NCBI GenBank assembly: GCA_003151275.1
Contig: PLXC01000104.1
Span: forward strand, 1 to 15,176
DNA: 15,176 bases
Reading direction: 5' to 3'
From: Candidatus Melainabacteria bacterium
GTDB lineage: Bacteria > Cyanobacteriota > Vampirovibrionia > Obscuribacterales > Obscuribacteraceae
Shown here: one piece after another, positions 1 through 10,200 of the stretch
Numbering within the stretch: the stretch's first letter is position 1
Layout: each line of letters starts with the position of its first letter
Notes under the pieces: model-generated
Seen by the model: the letters and a program-made list of their open reading frames with translations, nothing else
Told to the model about the DNA's origin: nothing
The model's database searches: none
Program-made: the position numbers and the translations under genes

Positions 1-37
1 TCCGCAAGAACCGTTTCCCTAGAGCTCGACTCGTGGC

Positions 38-1850
38 GTGCCGATGTGCAGCTCGAGCCCAACTCCCTCACCACGTTGGTGTGGAACTGAATGGAGTTTT
101 GTCATCACCCAAAAGAAAGAGGGTCTTCCTTGGACACGTCTTTACAAGATCGGTAAACCATTCTGGGTGTCCGAAATGCGCTTACCCGCAATCGGACACT
201 TGGGAGCCGTCTTGGTGCTGCTCTGCGTTGATACCGCACTGGCGATTTACATCAGCAACATCGCCGGTGACTTCTCAACTGCAATGCAGCAAAAGGCGTC
301 CGGAGACTTCTACAAGTACCTGGCGATCTACGCCGGCCTGCTTGTTCTACAAGATCCTGTGCAAGCATTTTACGGATACTTGCGCACGCGATTGGCGTTA
401 CTCTGGCGAAAGTGGCTATCGACGGACCTGTTCGGCAGGTACTACTCGAATCAGGCACATCGCAAGCTGACCACCAACACAAACATCGACAATCCGGACC
501 AACGGATGACGCAGGACGTTGACTCGTTCTGCAACTCCGCAATCGGGCTGTCTATCTCGATCATGGACTCCCTCTTCAAGGTTCTGAGCTTCATCGGCGT
601 GCTCTGGGTGATTTCCAGAATGCTCACCGGCGGCGTTCTCGCCTACGCGGCGGCCGGCTCGTTGATCGCCGTCTTGATCGGCAAATCGCTTGTTTGGCTG
701 GCTTTCCAGCAGACCAAGAACGAAGCCGACTTGCGTTTCAAAGTTGCAAGCGCAAGAAATGAAGCCGAGTCGATCGCCTTTTGCAAGGGCGAGCCGATTG
801 CCCTCTCGCAAGCAGTGGATGGGCTAAAACGAGTAATCGACACGCTCTTGTCGATTGCGATCGTGAACAGAAATATCCAGACGTTCTCGAATCTCTACAA
901 CTACTGGATGCCACTGATACCGCCCCTGGTGATGTTCCCCTTTTACTTCAGAGGGGAGATCGAATTCGGCATGATCGCGCAAGCGACCATTGCGTTTACG
1001 GCCATCTTCAACGGGTCGACACTGTTGATCGGACAGTTCTCCGGAATCAGCGGCTTCGCGGCTAACATCAATCGTCTTGGCAGTTTCATCGAAGCTCTCG
1101 ATGACATCGCAGCTGAGAAGGTTCCAGAAGGTCCTCACATCGACGTCAGCGAAGGCAAAGACATCGTCTTCGATAACGTCAGTGTCTTCGGACCAAACCC
1201 GGATCATCCGATTGTTGCTAACCTCAACCTGCGTATTCCTGCGGGCTCGAGCTTGTTGGTGACCGGTCCTCATCCAGCTCAGACATCTGCATTCGTGCGT
1301 GTCATGGCTGGGTTTTGGAATGCGGGAAGTGGGCATTTGCAGCGGCCGTCGTTCAACGATTCGATGTTCCTGCCGCAAGAGCCGTATCTGCCGGAATCCA
1401 CACTGCGTCAAATTCTCAGTGTTCCGACAGGTGTCGAAGATACTCGCGTTCAACAAGTGCTCCAATCGGTCAAGCTCGGTCACCTGTTTGATACCGCAGG
1501 CGGTTTCGACAAAGAGCAGAACTGGAAGGTGCTCCTGACGAAAAGCGAGATACACAGGCTTGTTTTAGCACGCATCGTGCTTGGCAAACGTGATTGCGTC
1601 GTCTCCGATGAGGTCACGTACGCGGTCGAACCGGGTGAAAACGAACTGCTCTACGCCATTCTCGGCACGCTGGGCAGCACGATCATCACGGTTGGACAAC
1701 CAACACAACTGGCTCAGTATCACGATCAGGTCCTGGAACTTCTGGACGATGGCACATGGCGAGTCTACCCGGCGAAGCGGCACCTGGAGTTCCCTAAGCT
1801 CCCGATGCTGAATCCACGTCCACTCTGTCTCATCGCACCAGGAGAGATGC

Positions 1851-1870
<20 letters not shown>
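38..1870 (+). CDS. YddA/SbmA-like ABC transporter, fused membrane and degenerate ATPase domains
   Basis: Inner-membrane ABC protein with the membrane domain first (about residues 30-335, hydrophobic stretches near 52-74, 92-112, 171-193, 200-220, 284-303, 312-332) and the nucleotide-binding domain second (about 365-575). Family marks of the YddA/BacA/ABCD group are visible: NPDQRMTQD at 152-160 and RNEAESIAFCKGE near 240-252. The Q-loop (LPQEPYLP, 445-452) and the Walker B acids (D524, E525) are kept. The Walker A loop reads GPHPAQTS (410-417), so the Gly-Lys pair is gone. The signature reads LTKSE (500-504) and the H-loop His is Gln554. ATP hydrolysis is therefore doubtful. No clear ribosome site marks the start: GTG 38 or ATG 44 are possible, and the family-conserved LPWTRLYKIGKPFW stretch needs a start this far upstream. 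An in-frame stop at 20-22 rules out extension. Substrate unknown. The gene overlaps the GH1 gene by 20 bp, so the two are probably co-translated. Confidence 0.85.
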
Positions 1871-3308
<1,438 letters not shown>

Positions 3309-3343
3309 GAAGCGGTCTGAACGGCGTGCCGGACAACAACAAC

Positions 3344-3378
3344 GGTGCCATCGTATGCGATGGCACCACCCTTTCGTT
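3344..3378 (+). terminator. Hairpin terminator after the GH1 gene
   Basis: A perfect 10-bp stem, GGTGCCATCG (3344-3353) and CGATGGCACC (3358-3367), encloses a TATG loop and is followed by ACCCTTTCGTT. It lies 35 bp after the GH1 stop and before the next ribosome site. The U-run is short. The sequence is nearly repeated at 3869-3902. Confidence 0.65.
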
Positions 3379-3408
3379 CCATCTTAAAACATCACTCAGG
3401 AGGTCAAC

Positions 3409-3792
3409 ATGTTGCCCAAATTTCTTGGCAGTATCGTCTGCACCGTTTTCATGTCAATCGTCTACTTTATCATCGGCATTACGTTTTTAACGCCCAGTTC
3501 GGGCAGCTATATCGATGCCGCCGCTGAGCTTTCTGTACTGTTCGCCATCGCGGGCGCCGGTGCAGGAATTCTGACCGGACTGATGATCTCTTGCCTAACC
3601 GGGGGAAGGAAACCTGTCCTGGTTGGCGCAATTACTTCGCTCGCGGCATGGGTCTTCATCATCACCTGCTTCTGGATTGGCACGGGCGGCGGCAGCTTCG
3701 ACCCACAGCGAGTTCTCACGGTTCTGGCCATGTGGACTGCGACTGGTGCGTTCGGCGGTCTCGGCTACAAGCTGATTCCACAGAACAAATAA
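3409..3792 (+). CDS. Small four-helix membrane protein, unknown function
   Basis: A 127-aa protein that I do not recognise. It has four likely membrane helices at about residues 7-28, 40-62, 70-92 and 103-120, with short polar links (SSGSYID, GGRKP, GGGSFDPQR) and a lysine-containing C-terminal end. Helices 2 and 4 are rich in Gly and Ala (AIAGAGAGILTG, ATGAFGGLGY), which suits tight helix packing. The start is well supported: AGGAGGT at 3399-3405 sits four bases before ATG 3409. The gene is bracketed by two nearly identical hairpins, so it is probably its own transcript or is read through weakly from the GH1 gene. No motif for a transporter or enzyme is visible. The coding call is firm, the function unknown. 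Confidence 0.85.
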   Translation: MLPKFLGSIVCTVFMSIVYFIIGITFLTPSSGSYIDAAAELSVLFAIAGAGAGILTGLMISCLTGGRKPVLVGAITSLAAWVFIITCFWIGTGGGSFDPQRVLTVLAMWTATGAFGGLGYKLIPQNK

Positions 3793-3828
3793 ATCTTCCC
3801 AGTGCACAGTCACCGTGCATCCACGCCG

Positions 3829-3857
3829 AGGCAGTCGTCTTCTGATGACGACTGCCT
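3829..3857. repeat. 11-bp perfect inverted repeat
   Basis: AGGCAGTCGTC (3829-3839) pairs with GACGACTGCCT (3847-3857) around a 7-base loop. It lies 36 bp after the stop of the small membrane gene and just ahead of the terminator hairpin at 3869. It has no U-run, so it may protect the transcript's 3' end or help termination rather than terminate alone. Confidence 0.6.
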
Positions 3858-3868
3858 GCCAGACAAGA

Positions 3869-3907
3869 ACGGTAGTGCCACCGTACGCGATGGCACTACC
3901 GTTTTCA
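3869..3907 (+). terminator. Intrinsic terminator after the small membrane gene
   Basis: A 12-bp stem, ACGGTAGTGCCA (3869-3880) and TGGCACTACCGT (3891-3902), encloses a 10-base loop and runs directly into TTTTC. It closes the 3409-3792 transcript. The core TGCCA-CGTA-GCGATGGCA matches the hairpin at 3344-3367, so the two are copies of one element. Confidence 0.75.
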
Positions 3908-4285
3908 AATTTCTGCCAAATTTCCCCAAAAAACATTTTCCACTAGCTCATATAATACTATCAGGTTGGCGACCCAAATTAGCTCCGGCACTTCGTCGCA
4001 GGAAAAATGCCCTTCAATTTTGCAACACGAACACCATAAACAAAAATGACATGAATAATTCCGGAACAATTTCAACCGGACAACCTAAAGTCAGAGAGTC
4101 AAAGGTTCATCGAGCACACCAGTCACCCAAATCTAAAAATGACTCGAAGCTCGACTTGTTATGGAGGACTTCCCGTAAATATCCGCACCGAACCAGGTCT
4201 TGAGGTCAACCTAAGAAAATAAGCAAGATTTTTTAAATGATTTTTTCTGTGACACGATAATTCCACGAACGTCCGCTAATGTACG

Positions 4286-4329
4286 CATAGTTTCAGCCTC
4301 TTGCCCAAGATTTCTGGAACTACAAACGA
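4286..4329. repeat. Hairpin repeat, copy 1
   Basis: The first of two direct copies 86 bp apart; 41 of 44 bases match copy 2. It folds by AGTTTCAG (4289-4296) pairing with CTGGAACT (4314-4321), with one G-T pair, and an inner CTT/AAG pairing around GCCC. The 3' flank ACAAACGA is also conserved. Confidence 0.8.
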
Positions 4330-4371
4330 AGAAAGTGCATTCCAAATGCGCTGCTAGTCCACTGCTCCGCC

Positions 4372-4415
4372 CATGGTTCCAGCCTCTTGCCCAAGGTTTC
4401 TGGAACTACAAACGA
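4372..4415. repeat. Hairpin repeat, copy 2
   Basis: The second copy. GGTTCCAG (4375-4382) pairs with CTGGAACT (4400-4407). Compared with copy 1, the left arm differs at two stem positions; both changes keep pairing (T-G becomes C-G, A-T becomes G-T). The third difference (A4310/G4396) lies in the unpaired part between the stems. Confidence 0.8.
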
Positions 4416-4441
4416 GAACGCATCAAATTATGCTGAAGGAC

Positions 4442-4475
4442 AACACTCGATCGTTTCGATCGGGTGTTTGTCTTT
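4442..4475 (+). terminator. Hairpin terminator between convergent transcripts
   Basis: AACACTCGATCG (4442-4453), TTT loop, CGATCGGGTGTT (4457-4468) form a 12-bp stem with one G-T pair, followed by TGTCTTT on the + strand. It lies 38 bp past the stop of the - strand TolC-like gene, so it may serve both strands, though the U-run on the - strand side is poor. Confidence 0.6.
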
Positions 4476-4512
4476 GCGGGAGCAAAAGACCGGCCCGCTG
4501 CACCGCTTCCGG

Positions 4513-5907
4513 CTATTGCAGCACTTTACCGACAGCCTGCTCCAGGTCTGTATACGCCAGCTCATAAGCCATGACGTTATTTAAGTACTGGTTACGAATT
4601 TGAATATTGGATTGTTGTGCAGTTAGAGCCGCGGTGATGTCCGACTGCCCATTCTGATAACTAAGTTGAGCCAGATGCGTGACATTCTCGGATGCAGCCA
4701 AAATACGATTTTGATAATTGCGCATCGTCTCGCGCGCATTGATCAGTTTCCTATAGGCAATATCAACTTGCCCGCTAATCACGTTCTTTTGAGCTTCTTG
4801 CTCAAAGCGAAACTGTCTAATAACCGCCGAAATTCGTTTGATTTCACCTTGATTGAAATTGCCCACTGGCAATGGAAATTGTCCTGTCATGTAAACGCCG
4901 ACAACTTTCGGAATTCCTGGACCAACCACAATAGAACGACCAGCGCTCACTTGGGAATTGGGGAAAATGTTGGCGTAAGCCAGTCTCGACTCCGTTTTGT
5001 TAACGTTGATTGCCTGGGCAATCACCTTCAACTCCAGACGGTTTGCCAACGCCGTGTCTACGTATTCTTTCAATGGTGCGAACGGCTGAGACAAGTCCGG
5101 CAAAAGTTCATTTTTTACGACTGAAATCCTAAACGCGCCAAGGGGCGGAGCGGCCGTCGGACTGTCAACTGGGCGCCCCATCACGATATTCAGTTGTTCT
5201 CGGGCCTGCAAAATTCTTCTATCACCAGCTTCGGAATCAACCTCTGCCTGAGACAGCGCCAACTGAGCTTTGAACAAATCGAGTTTCGGCACATCTCCAG
5301 TCTCGACACGTTTATCAACTACCGTAGCCAGAGTTCGAGTCAGTTCAGTAATCTCTTTGAGAGTCTCTCCGGCTTCCTCAGCAATGACAAACTCAGTGTA
5401 CGCCCGGCGAACCTCGCCTCGAAGAAGCCACAATTGTTGCTGCATCACCAAATCAGCCTGAGTGAGTTGCTTCTTTGCGGAGATTATTCGAAGGATCATT
5501 TTCCACGGCGGCTCGATTGGAAGAAAGGCACCAAATCGATAAGTATCTTCTGCGTGAAAGCCATTATCCATTTCCAGGCCACCATTAGGATAGATGGTTG
5601 CCTGAGCCATTAAAGCACGCGTGATACCAAGCTGAGATCGCGAGGATGCAGCGCGAGGATTATTTAGCAACGATTCATCCATCGCCTGCATGATTGAGAT
5701 GAATTGCGAGTTGGTCTGAGGATCTTTAATCGGGCGAGCATCGATTGCCGCTTCAGCCTTCGATGTCCACACTAGACAAAAGCACAGCGCTAAAATTGCA
5801 ATTACGCGTAAATCAGAGATTGGCAGATGAGCAGAAGTTCTAGTGAACGTGCTTAATGGCTGCCACAATCTCGAATTTACAAGTTTAGAAGAACTGAGAT
5901 TAGACAT
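4513..5907 (-). CDS. TolC/CusC-type outer-membrane efflux channel (OEP family)
   Basis: Outer-membrane factor that forms the exit duct of a tripartite pump. From ATG 5907 it is 464 aa, normal for the family. A hydrophobic segment (VIAILALCFCLVW) and AEA end a signal peptide; cleavage leaves AIDARPIKDP as the mature start. The body shows the duplicated OEP pattern of long helices: SRSQLGITRALMAQATIYPNG, then QLWLLRGEVRRAYTEFVIAEE with TGDVPKLDLFKAQLALSQAE, and again SRLAYANIFPNSQV, then VDIAYRKLINAR with YQNGQSDITAALTAQQ. The region before the hydrophobic segment is long (about 35 residues from ATG 5907), so the true start may be further in; TTG 5925 is also open, and none has a clear ribosome site. 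It is divergent from the adaptor and pump genes, which marks it as their channel. Confidence 0.9.
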   Translation of the reverse strand: MSNLSSSKLVNSRLWQPLSTFTRTSAHLPISDLRVIAILALCFCLVWTSKAEAAIDARPIKDPQTNSQFISIMQAMDESLLNNPRAASSRSQLGITRALMAQATIYPNGGLEMDNGFHAEDTYRFGAFLPIEPPWKMILRIISAKKQLTQADLVMQQQLWLLRGEVRRAYTEFVIAEEAGETLKEITELTRTLATVVDKRVETGDVPKLDLFKAQLALSQAEVDSEAGDRRILQAREQLNIVMGRPVDSPTAAPPLGAFRISVVKNELLPDLSQPFAPLKEYVDTALANRLELKVIAQAINVNKTESRLAYANIFPNSQVSAGRSIVVGPGIPKVVGVYMTGQFPLPVGNFNQGEIKRISAVIRQFRFEQEAQKNVISGQVDIAYRKLINARETMRNYQNRILAASENVTHLAQLSYQNGQSDITAALTAQQSNIQIRNQYLNNVMAYELAYTDLEQAVGKVLQ

Positions 5908-6058
5908 GCGGCAACAAGCATACAACCCGGCAATGACGTATTATTCAAGTAATTACGCCATAATCACAGACGGTAATGTTGTTCATCAAGGTAAAAAAGA
6001 AGTCAGTATTGTCTCAAGCCTCACGCAGCCAAATTCCGCAAAACTAAATTAACCGACA
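5908..6058. promoter_or_regulatory. Divergent promoter region of the efflux locus
   Basis: The 150 bp between the TolC-like gene (-) and the adaptor gene (+) must hold promoters in both directions and perhaps an operator. On the - strand, TTGATG and GATTAT stand 18 bp apart and are the best pair I can find, but each matches only four of six consensus bases. The palindrome GTAATTAC (5951-5958) is the only short dyad seen. No regulator gene is adjacent. Confidence 0.4.
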
Positions 6059-7261
6059 ATGCCATCTTCCAAACTGCTAAATTCATCTCTTCTGCTCTTC
6101 TTGGCAATGGCTACAATCGCCGGTTGTCAGAAGAAGGATGCCGCAGACGAAGGGGCTTCTGCCAACTCGACAGAAGTTGTCGCCACAGTACATCTGCCGG
6201 TTACCCACGTCATCAAGGAAAATCTTGCCAACTTAATCAACGTTTCTGGAGTGGTGGCAGCGTTACCGGATCATTCAATCAAAGTGAGTGCGGCGGTTGC
6301 CGGGAAACTCATCAGCGTGCCTGTCGTTCCCGGTCAAAAAGTGACGAAAGGTCAGATTATTGCACGGCTGGATAACAGGTCACTGACCGATGCTTATAAG
6401 CAGACATTGGCGGCGCTGAACACCACCAAAGCTGGCGTAGACCAAGCGAACACGAATTTGCAACTGGCAAAGAGCACGGCTGAGCGAACCAAAAGACTCG
6501 TTGAATTGAACATCGCGGCGCAAAAAGATTTAGTGCTCGCGGAAAGTCAGGTGCAAACAGCAACGGCTCAAGTTGCGGCCGCCAAATCGCAAGTCGATCA
6601 AGCGAAATCAACTCGTGGAGCAGCGTTCACTCAACTCGGTTTTACGGATGTCAAAACTCCGATCACCGGGATTGTTGCCCAGCGATTTCTAAATGTTGGT
6701 GATACCGCAGACAGTGCGACACCAATAGTTCAGATTGTAGATTTGGATACAGTCATTGTTACTGCATACATCCCCGTGGTGCTGCCGACTCGTATTCTGC
6801 CAGGATACACTGCTGCGGTGAAAAGCGCATCGATGCCGAATCAGAAGTTTCACGGTACAGTCACCTCAATAAGTCCAGTCGTAGATCAACAAACTTCCAA
6901 CATCCTTGTGCAAATTCGTTGTTCGAATCCTGGTAACGAACTCAAAGAGGGAATGCCAGTGACTGTGGCAATCACCACAGGCGTTCACAATGATGCCCTA
7001 GTCGTGCCGTCAACTGCGCTCGTGGCGGACCCTGAGGCGCCTGATAGTCGCATGGTATACGTTGTTCAGAACCACGAAATGAAAAGAGCGAAGGTCAAGA
7101 CCGGTATCGAGCGTGATGGCATGACTGAAATAGTCAGTGGACTTTCCGCCAACGCTGTTGTTGTGGCGAAAGGTGCTTATGGACTTCCTGACGGTACAAA
7201 AATAGAGGCAGAGAGTGATCAGGTACACAAAACTTCTGCAGTCACAATCTCGGGCAATTGA
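6059..7261 (+). CDS. RND efflux periplasmic adaptor, lipoprotein (HlyD/MFP family)
   Basis: Membrane fusion protein linking the RND pump to the outer-membrane channel. A lipoprotein signal peptide ends in IAGC, with the acylated Cys at residue 23. Then come half of the lipoyl domain (about 65-105, with VAGKLISVPVVPGQKVTKGQIIARLD), an alanine-rich coiled-coil hairpin (about 110-190), the second lipoyl half (TPITGIVAQRFLNVGD), a beta-barrel (about 230-305, ending LKEGMPVTVAI) and the membrane-proximal domain (VVPSTALV to GLSANAVVVAKGAYGLPDGTKI). 400 aa is typical. There is no His-rich metal-binding tail. ATG 6059 has no clear Shine-Dalgarno; it is chosen because the signal peptide fits. It overlaps the pump gene by 47 bp, so expression is coupled. 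Confidence 0.92.
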   Translation: MPSSKLLNSSLLLFLAMATIAGCQKKDAADEGASANSTEVVATVHLPVTHVIKENLANLINVSGVVAALPDHSIKVSAAVAGKLISVPVVPGQKVTKGQIIARLDNRSLTDAYKQTLAALNTTKAGVDQANTNLQLAKSTAERTKRLVELNIAAQKDLVLAESQVQTATAQVAAAKSQVDQAKSTRGAAFTQLGFTDVKTPITGIVAQRFLNVGDTADSATPIVQIVDLDTVIVTAYIPVVLPTRILPGYTAAVKSASMPNQKFHGTVTSISPVVDQQTSNILVQIRCSNPGNELKEGMPVTVAITTGVHNDALVVPSTALVADPEAPDSRMVYVVQNHEMKRAKVKTGIERDGMTEIVSGLSANAVVVAKGAYGLPDGTKIEAESDQVHKTSAVTISGN

Positions 7262-10200
7262 GCTTGTTTTTGTTCTTGTTGCCCTGGCTGGCTTTTTGGC
7301 GTTCCAATTTTTGCCGAGCAACGTCTATCCTGAACTCTCTTTTCCACGCATAGCTGTCATCGCTGAAGTTGGCGACATCTCCCCTGAGCGAGTGATCGTC
7401 TCAGTCACACGCCTGCTCGAAGAGGCGGTTGGACAAGTGTACAAGGTACGCTGGGTTCGATCAAAAACGATTCGAGGCTCCACGGAAATATCAGTGGACT
7501 TCCAACCGTCAACCGATATGCAATTCGCACTGCAACAATTGCAAGCGAAAATTGCAGAGATTCGCGCTACATTACCGCCCTCAACCAACCTAACCATCGA
7601 GCGCGTTACTCCGGCGATCTTTCCAATTATCGGTTACAACATCAGTTCTGACACATTGACGCTTGCGGATCTTTATACGATTGCCCGCTATCAAATCCAA
7701 CCTAGGCTAACGCGCGTACCAGGTGTCGCTCGCGTCCAACTACAAGGTGGAGATATACAGCAGATCTCCGTTCAAGTTGACCCAACCAAGCTGAAGGGAG
7801 AAGGGCTCAGTCTCGCCGACGTAGCGACTGCTCTGCAACGAACCAATCAAATGCAAGTGGTTGGAAAATTGGATCAAAATTACGAACAAAATCTAGTCGT
7901 TGCCACCGGTGAATCGGTCAAACCATCAGATTTGGGTGGCATCGTTGTGGTTACATCGAAAGCCGGCACGCCTGTTTTCTTGCGTGATCTAGGCACCATC
8001 TCTTGGGGATGGGCGGACCGAACCAAATTGATTAGCGTGGATGGCAAGCCAGGTTTGACTCTCAACGTTTTTCGTCAACCCAACAGCAACGTCGTAGATG
8101 TTTCAAATGAAGTGCGCAAAGAGCTTGTCCAAGTTGAAAAAAGTTTGCCACCGGGAATCAAAGTCCGTGCCGCTTACGATGAATCCGGACTTGTAGTCGA
8201 CGCCATCAAAAATGTGAAAGAAGCAATCGGCATCGGTATTTTGCTGATCATCATCGTGCTTTTTGTCTCGCTGAGAGATTGGCGCAGCACGCTGATTGCA
8301 GCACTGAGCATCCCTCTTTCAGCGTTGGCTGCATTCGGAGTACTTTACCTAACAGGACAAAGTTTGAATCTCATGTCACTCGGCGGAGTGGCTGTGGCAA
8401 TTGGTCTTGTTATAGACGATGCCGTCGTTGTGATCGAAAATATAGATCATCAATTAAGCAAAGGACTGGATCCCCAAGCCGCAGTAACAACCGCGTTGGA
8501 AGAACTTCTGGCACCCGTTGTTTCGTCAAGCATCACCACCGTGGTGGTCTTTTTGCCACTAGGACTTTTGTCCGGAGTGGCAGGCCAATTTTTCACTAGC
8601 TTCACGCTAACCCTGTCTGCAGCAGTGCTTTTCTCACTCGTCTTGTCTCTTACTTTGACACCGACTCTCGCGGCGCGCTGGTTAAAACCGAAAAAGAATG
8701 TGATCGATAAACCGGTTGTGCCGCAAGGCGGATTTTATGCCGGGCTAATTAGAAGGCTTTTCAAACAACCAATCTGGCTCTGCCTTTTCACCCTGACGTT
8801 GATTATCGCCGGCGCTGCAATGTTCAAGCAAGTCGGTTCGGATTTTCTACCATCCATGGATGAAGGCAGCTATATCATCGATTATTTCGCGCCACCAGGA
8901 ACATCACTGATTGAGACTGATGCGCTCGCTCAACGACTGGAACAAGTATTGGCCAAAACCCCTGAGGTAAAGGCATGGACAAGGCGCACCGGTGCGGAGA
9001 ATGGACTGTTTGCCACCCAGATTAATTCGGGCGACATTCTTGTTGTTCTCAAACCAGTCAGTCAACGTCAACGAAAAGTTTGGCAAATATTCGACGATCA
9101 GCGCAAGCAATTTGCTGAGAAGTTGCCCCAACTCGACGTGGACTTTCACCAAATTTTGCAGGACGAACTTAATGACCTATCCGGTGTCTCGAGCCCAGTC
9201 GATTTGCGGATTTACGGACAGGAACCGGATAACCTGCGCACCCAGGCCAACATTGTAAAAGACAAAATCAAGGATGTGCGCGGACTGGTGGATGTCGTGA
9301 CCACCGGGCGGGTTGGCGCTCCGCAGATCGACGCGCGAGTCGATCCCATCCAAGCAGGTCGACTGGGACTGACTACCAACGATATTATCACCCAGGTGCA
9401 AGACGCTATGCTCGGTGGCATCGCCACCCAGGTGCGCCAAACAGATCGATTGGTGGATGTGAGGATCAGGCTTCAGGATGCGGTACGTAATGATCCAGCG
9501 CAACTAGCGGAAATTCCAATCACGGGACCAACAGGAAAAATGCTGCCACTATCTGCGGTGGCGAAGATATCGCACGTGGCCGGCGAAGGTGAAATTCGAC
9601 GTGAAAACCAGCAACGCTACATATCCATTCAAGCAGGCGTAGAGCAGCGCGATCTCGGCTCTGTAATTGCTGACATCAAAAAGCAGCTGACCAGATTTAA
9701 GCTTCCAGTCGGTTACTCCATGAACATTGGCGGACTATACTCGACCCAGCAAGAATCCTTCACTCAGCTTTTGGAAATATTGGCCCTCGGCATAGTTCTC
9801 GTCTACCTCATCCTCGTGATTCAGTTCAGATCTTGGACACAGCCTTTCGCTATCTTTATTGCCGTGCCGCTAGCCATGTTCGGAGTAGTGGCCGGTCTAT
9901 TGTTGACGAACACTTCTTTGAATGTTAGTTCGTTTATGGGCATCATCCTGCTCGTTGGGCTGGTGGTCAAAAACGGCATCATCCTGTTGGATTACACAAA
10001 TCATTTGCGTAAGGATGGGTTAAGTCTAGATGATGCGCTAATTGCAGCAGGCACAGTGAGGATCCGCCCGATTCTGATCACCACGCTTTGCACCATATTG
10101 GGTCTGCTTCCACTGGGATTAGGTTTTGGCGCGGGAGCTGAATTGCAAAAGCCGTTAGCGATAGCGGTGATTGGCGGACTCTCCCTGTCTACGATTTTTA

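Larger units (their letters stand above)
3908..4441. other. AT-rich gene-free stretch between convergent genes
   Basis: No credible gene lies here: frames are broken or read through the terminator and lack ribosome sites. One 60-base line (4201-4260) counts 17 G or C, far below the flanking genes. TATAAT at 3951-3956 and GATAAT at 4256-4261 resemble -10 boxes on the + strand but neither has a convincing -35 box. The clear structure is the two-copy hairpin repeat at 4286-4329 and 4372-4415. Confidence 0.6.

Noticed and set aside
3802..4203. A 133-codon frame after the small membrane gene.
   Set aside because: It reads through two hairpins including the terminator, has no ribosome site and has low-complexity, unprotein-like composition.
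4286..4415. The direct repeats as a small CRISPR array.
   Set aside because: There are only two copies, the spacing of 42 bp comes with imperfect copies, and no cas gene is near. A hairpin element fits better.
5843..6052. A 69-codon + strand frame in the divergent efflux promoter region.
   Set aside because: It overlaps the start of the TolC-like gene on the other strand, has no ribosome site, and would fill the only space for promoters.
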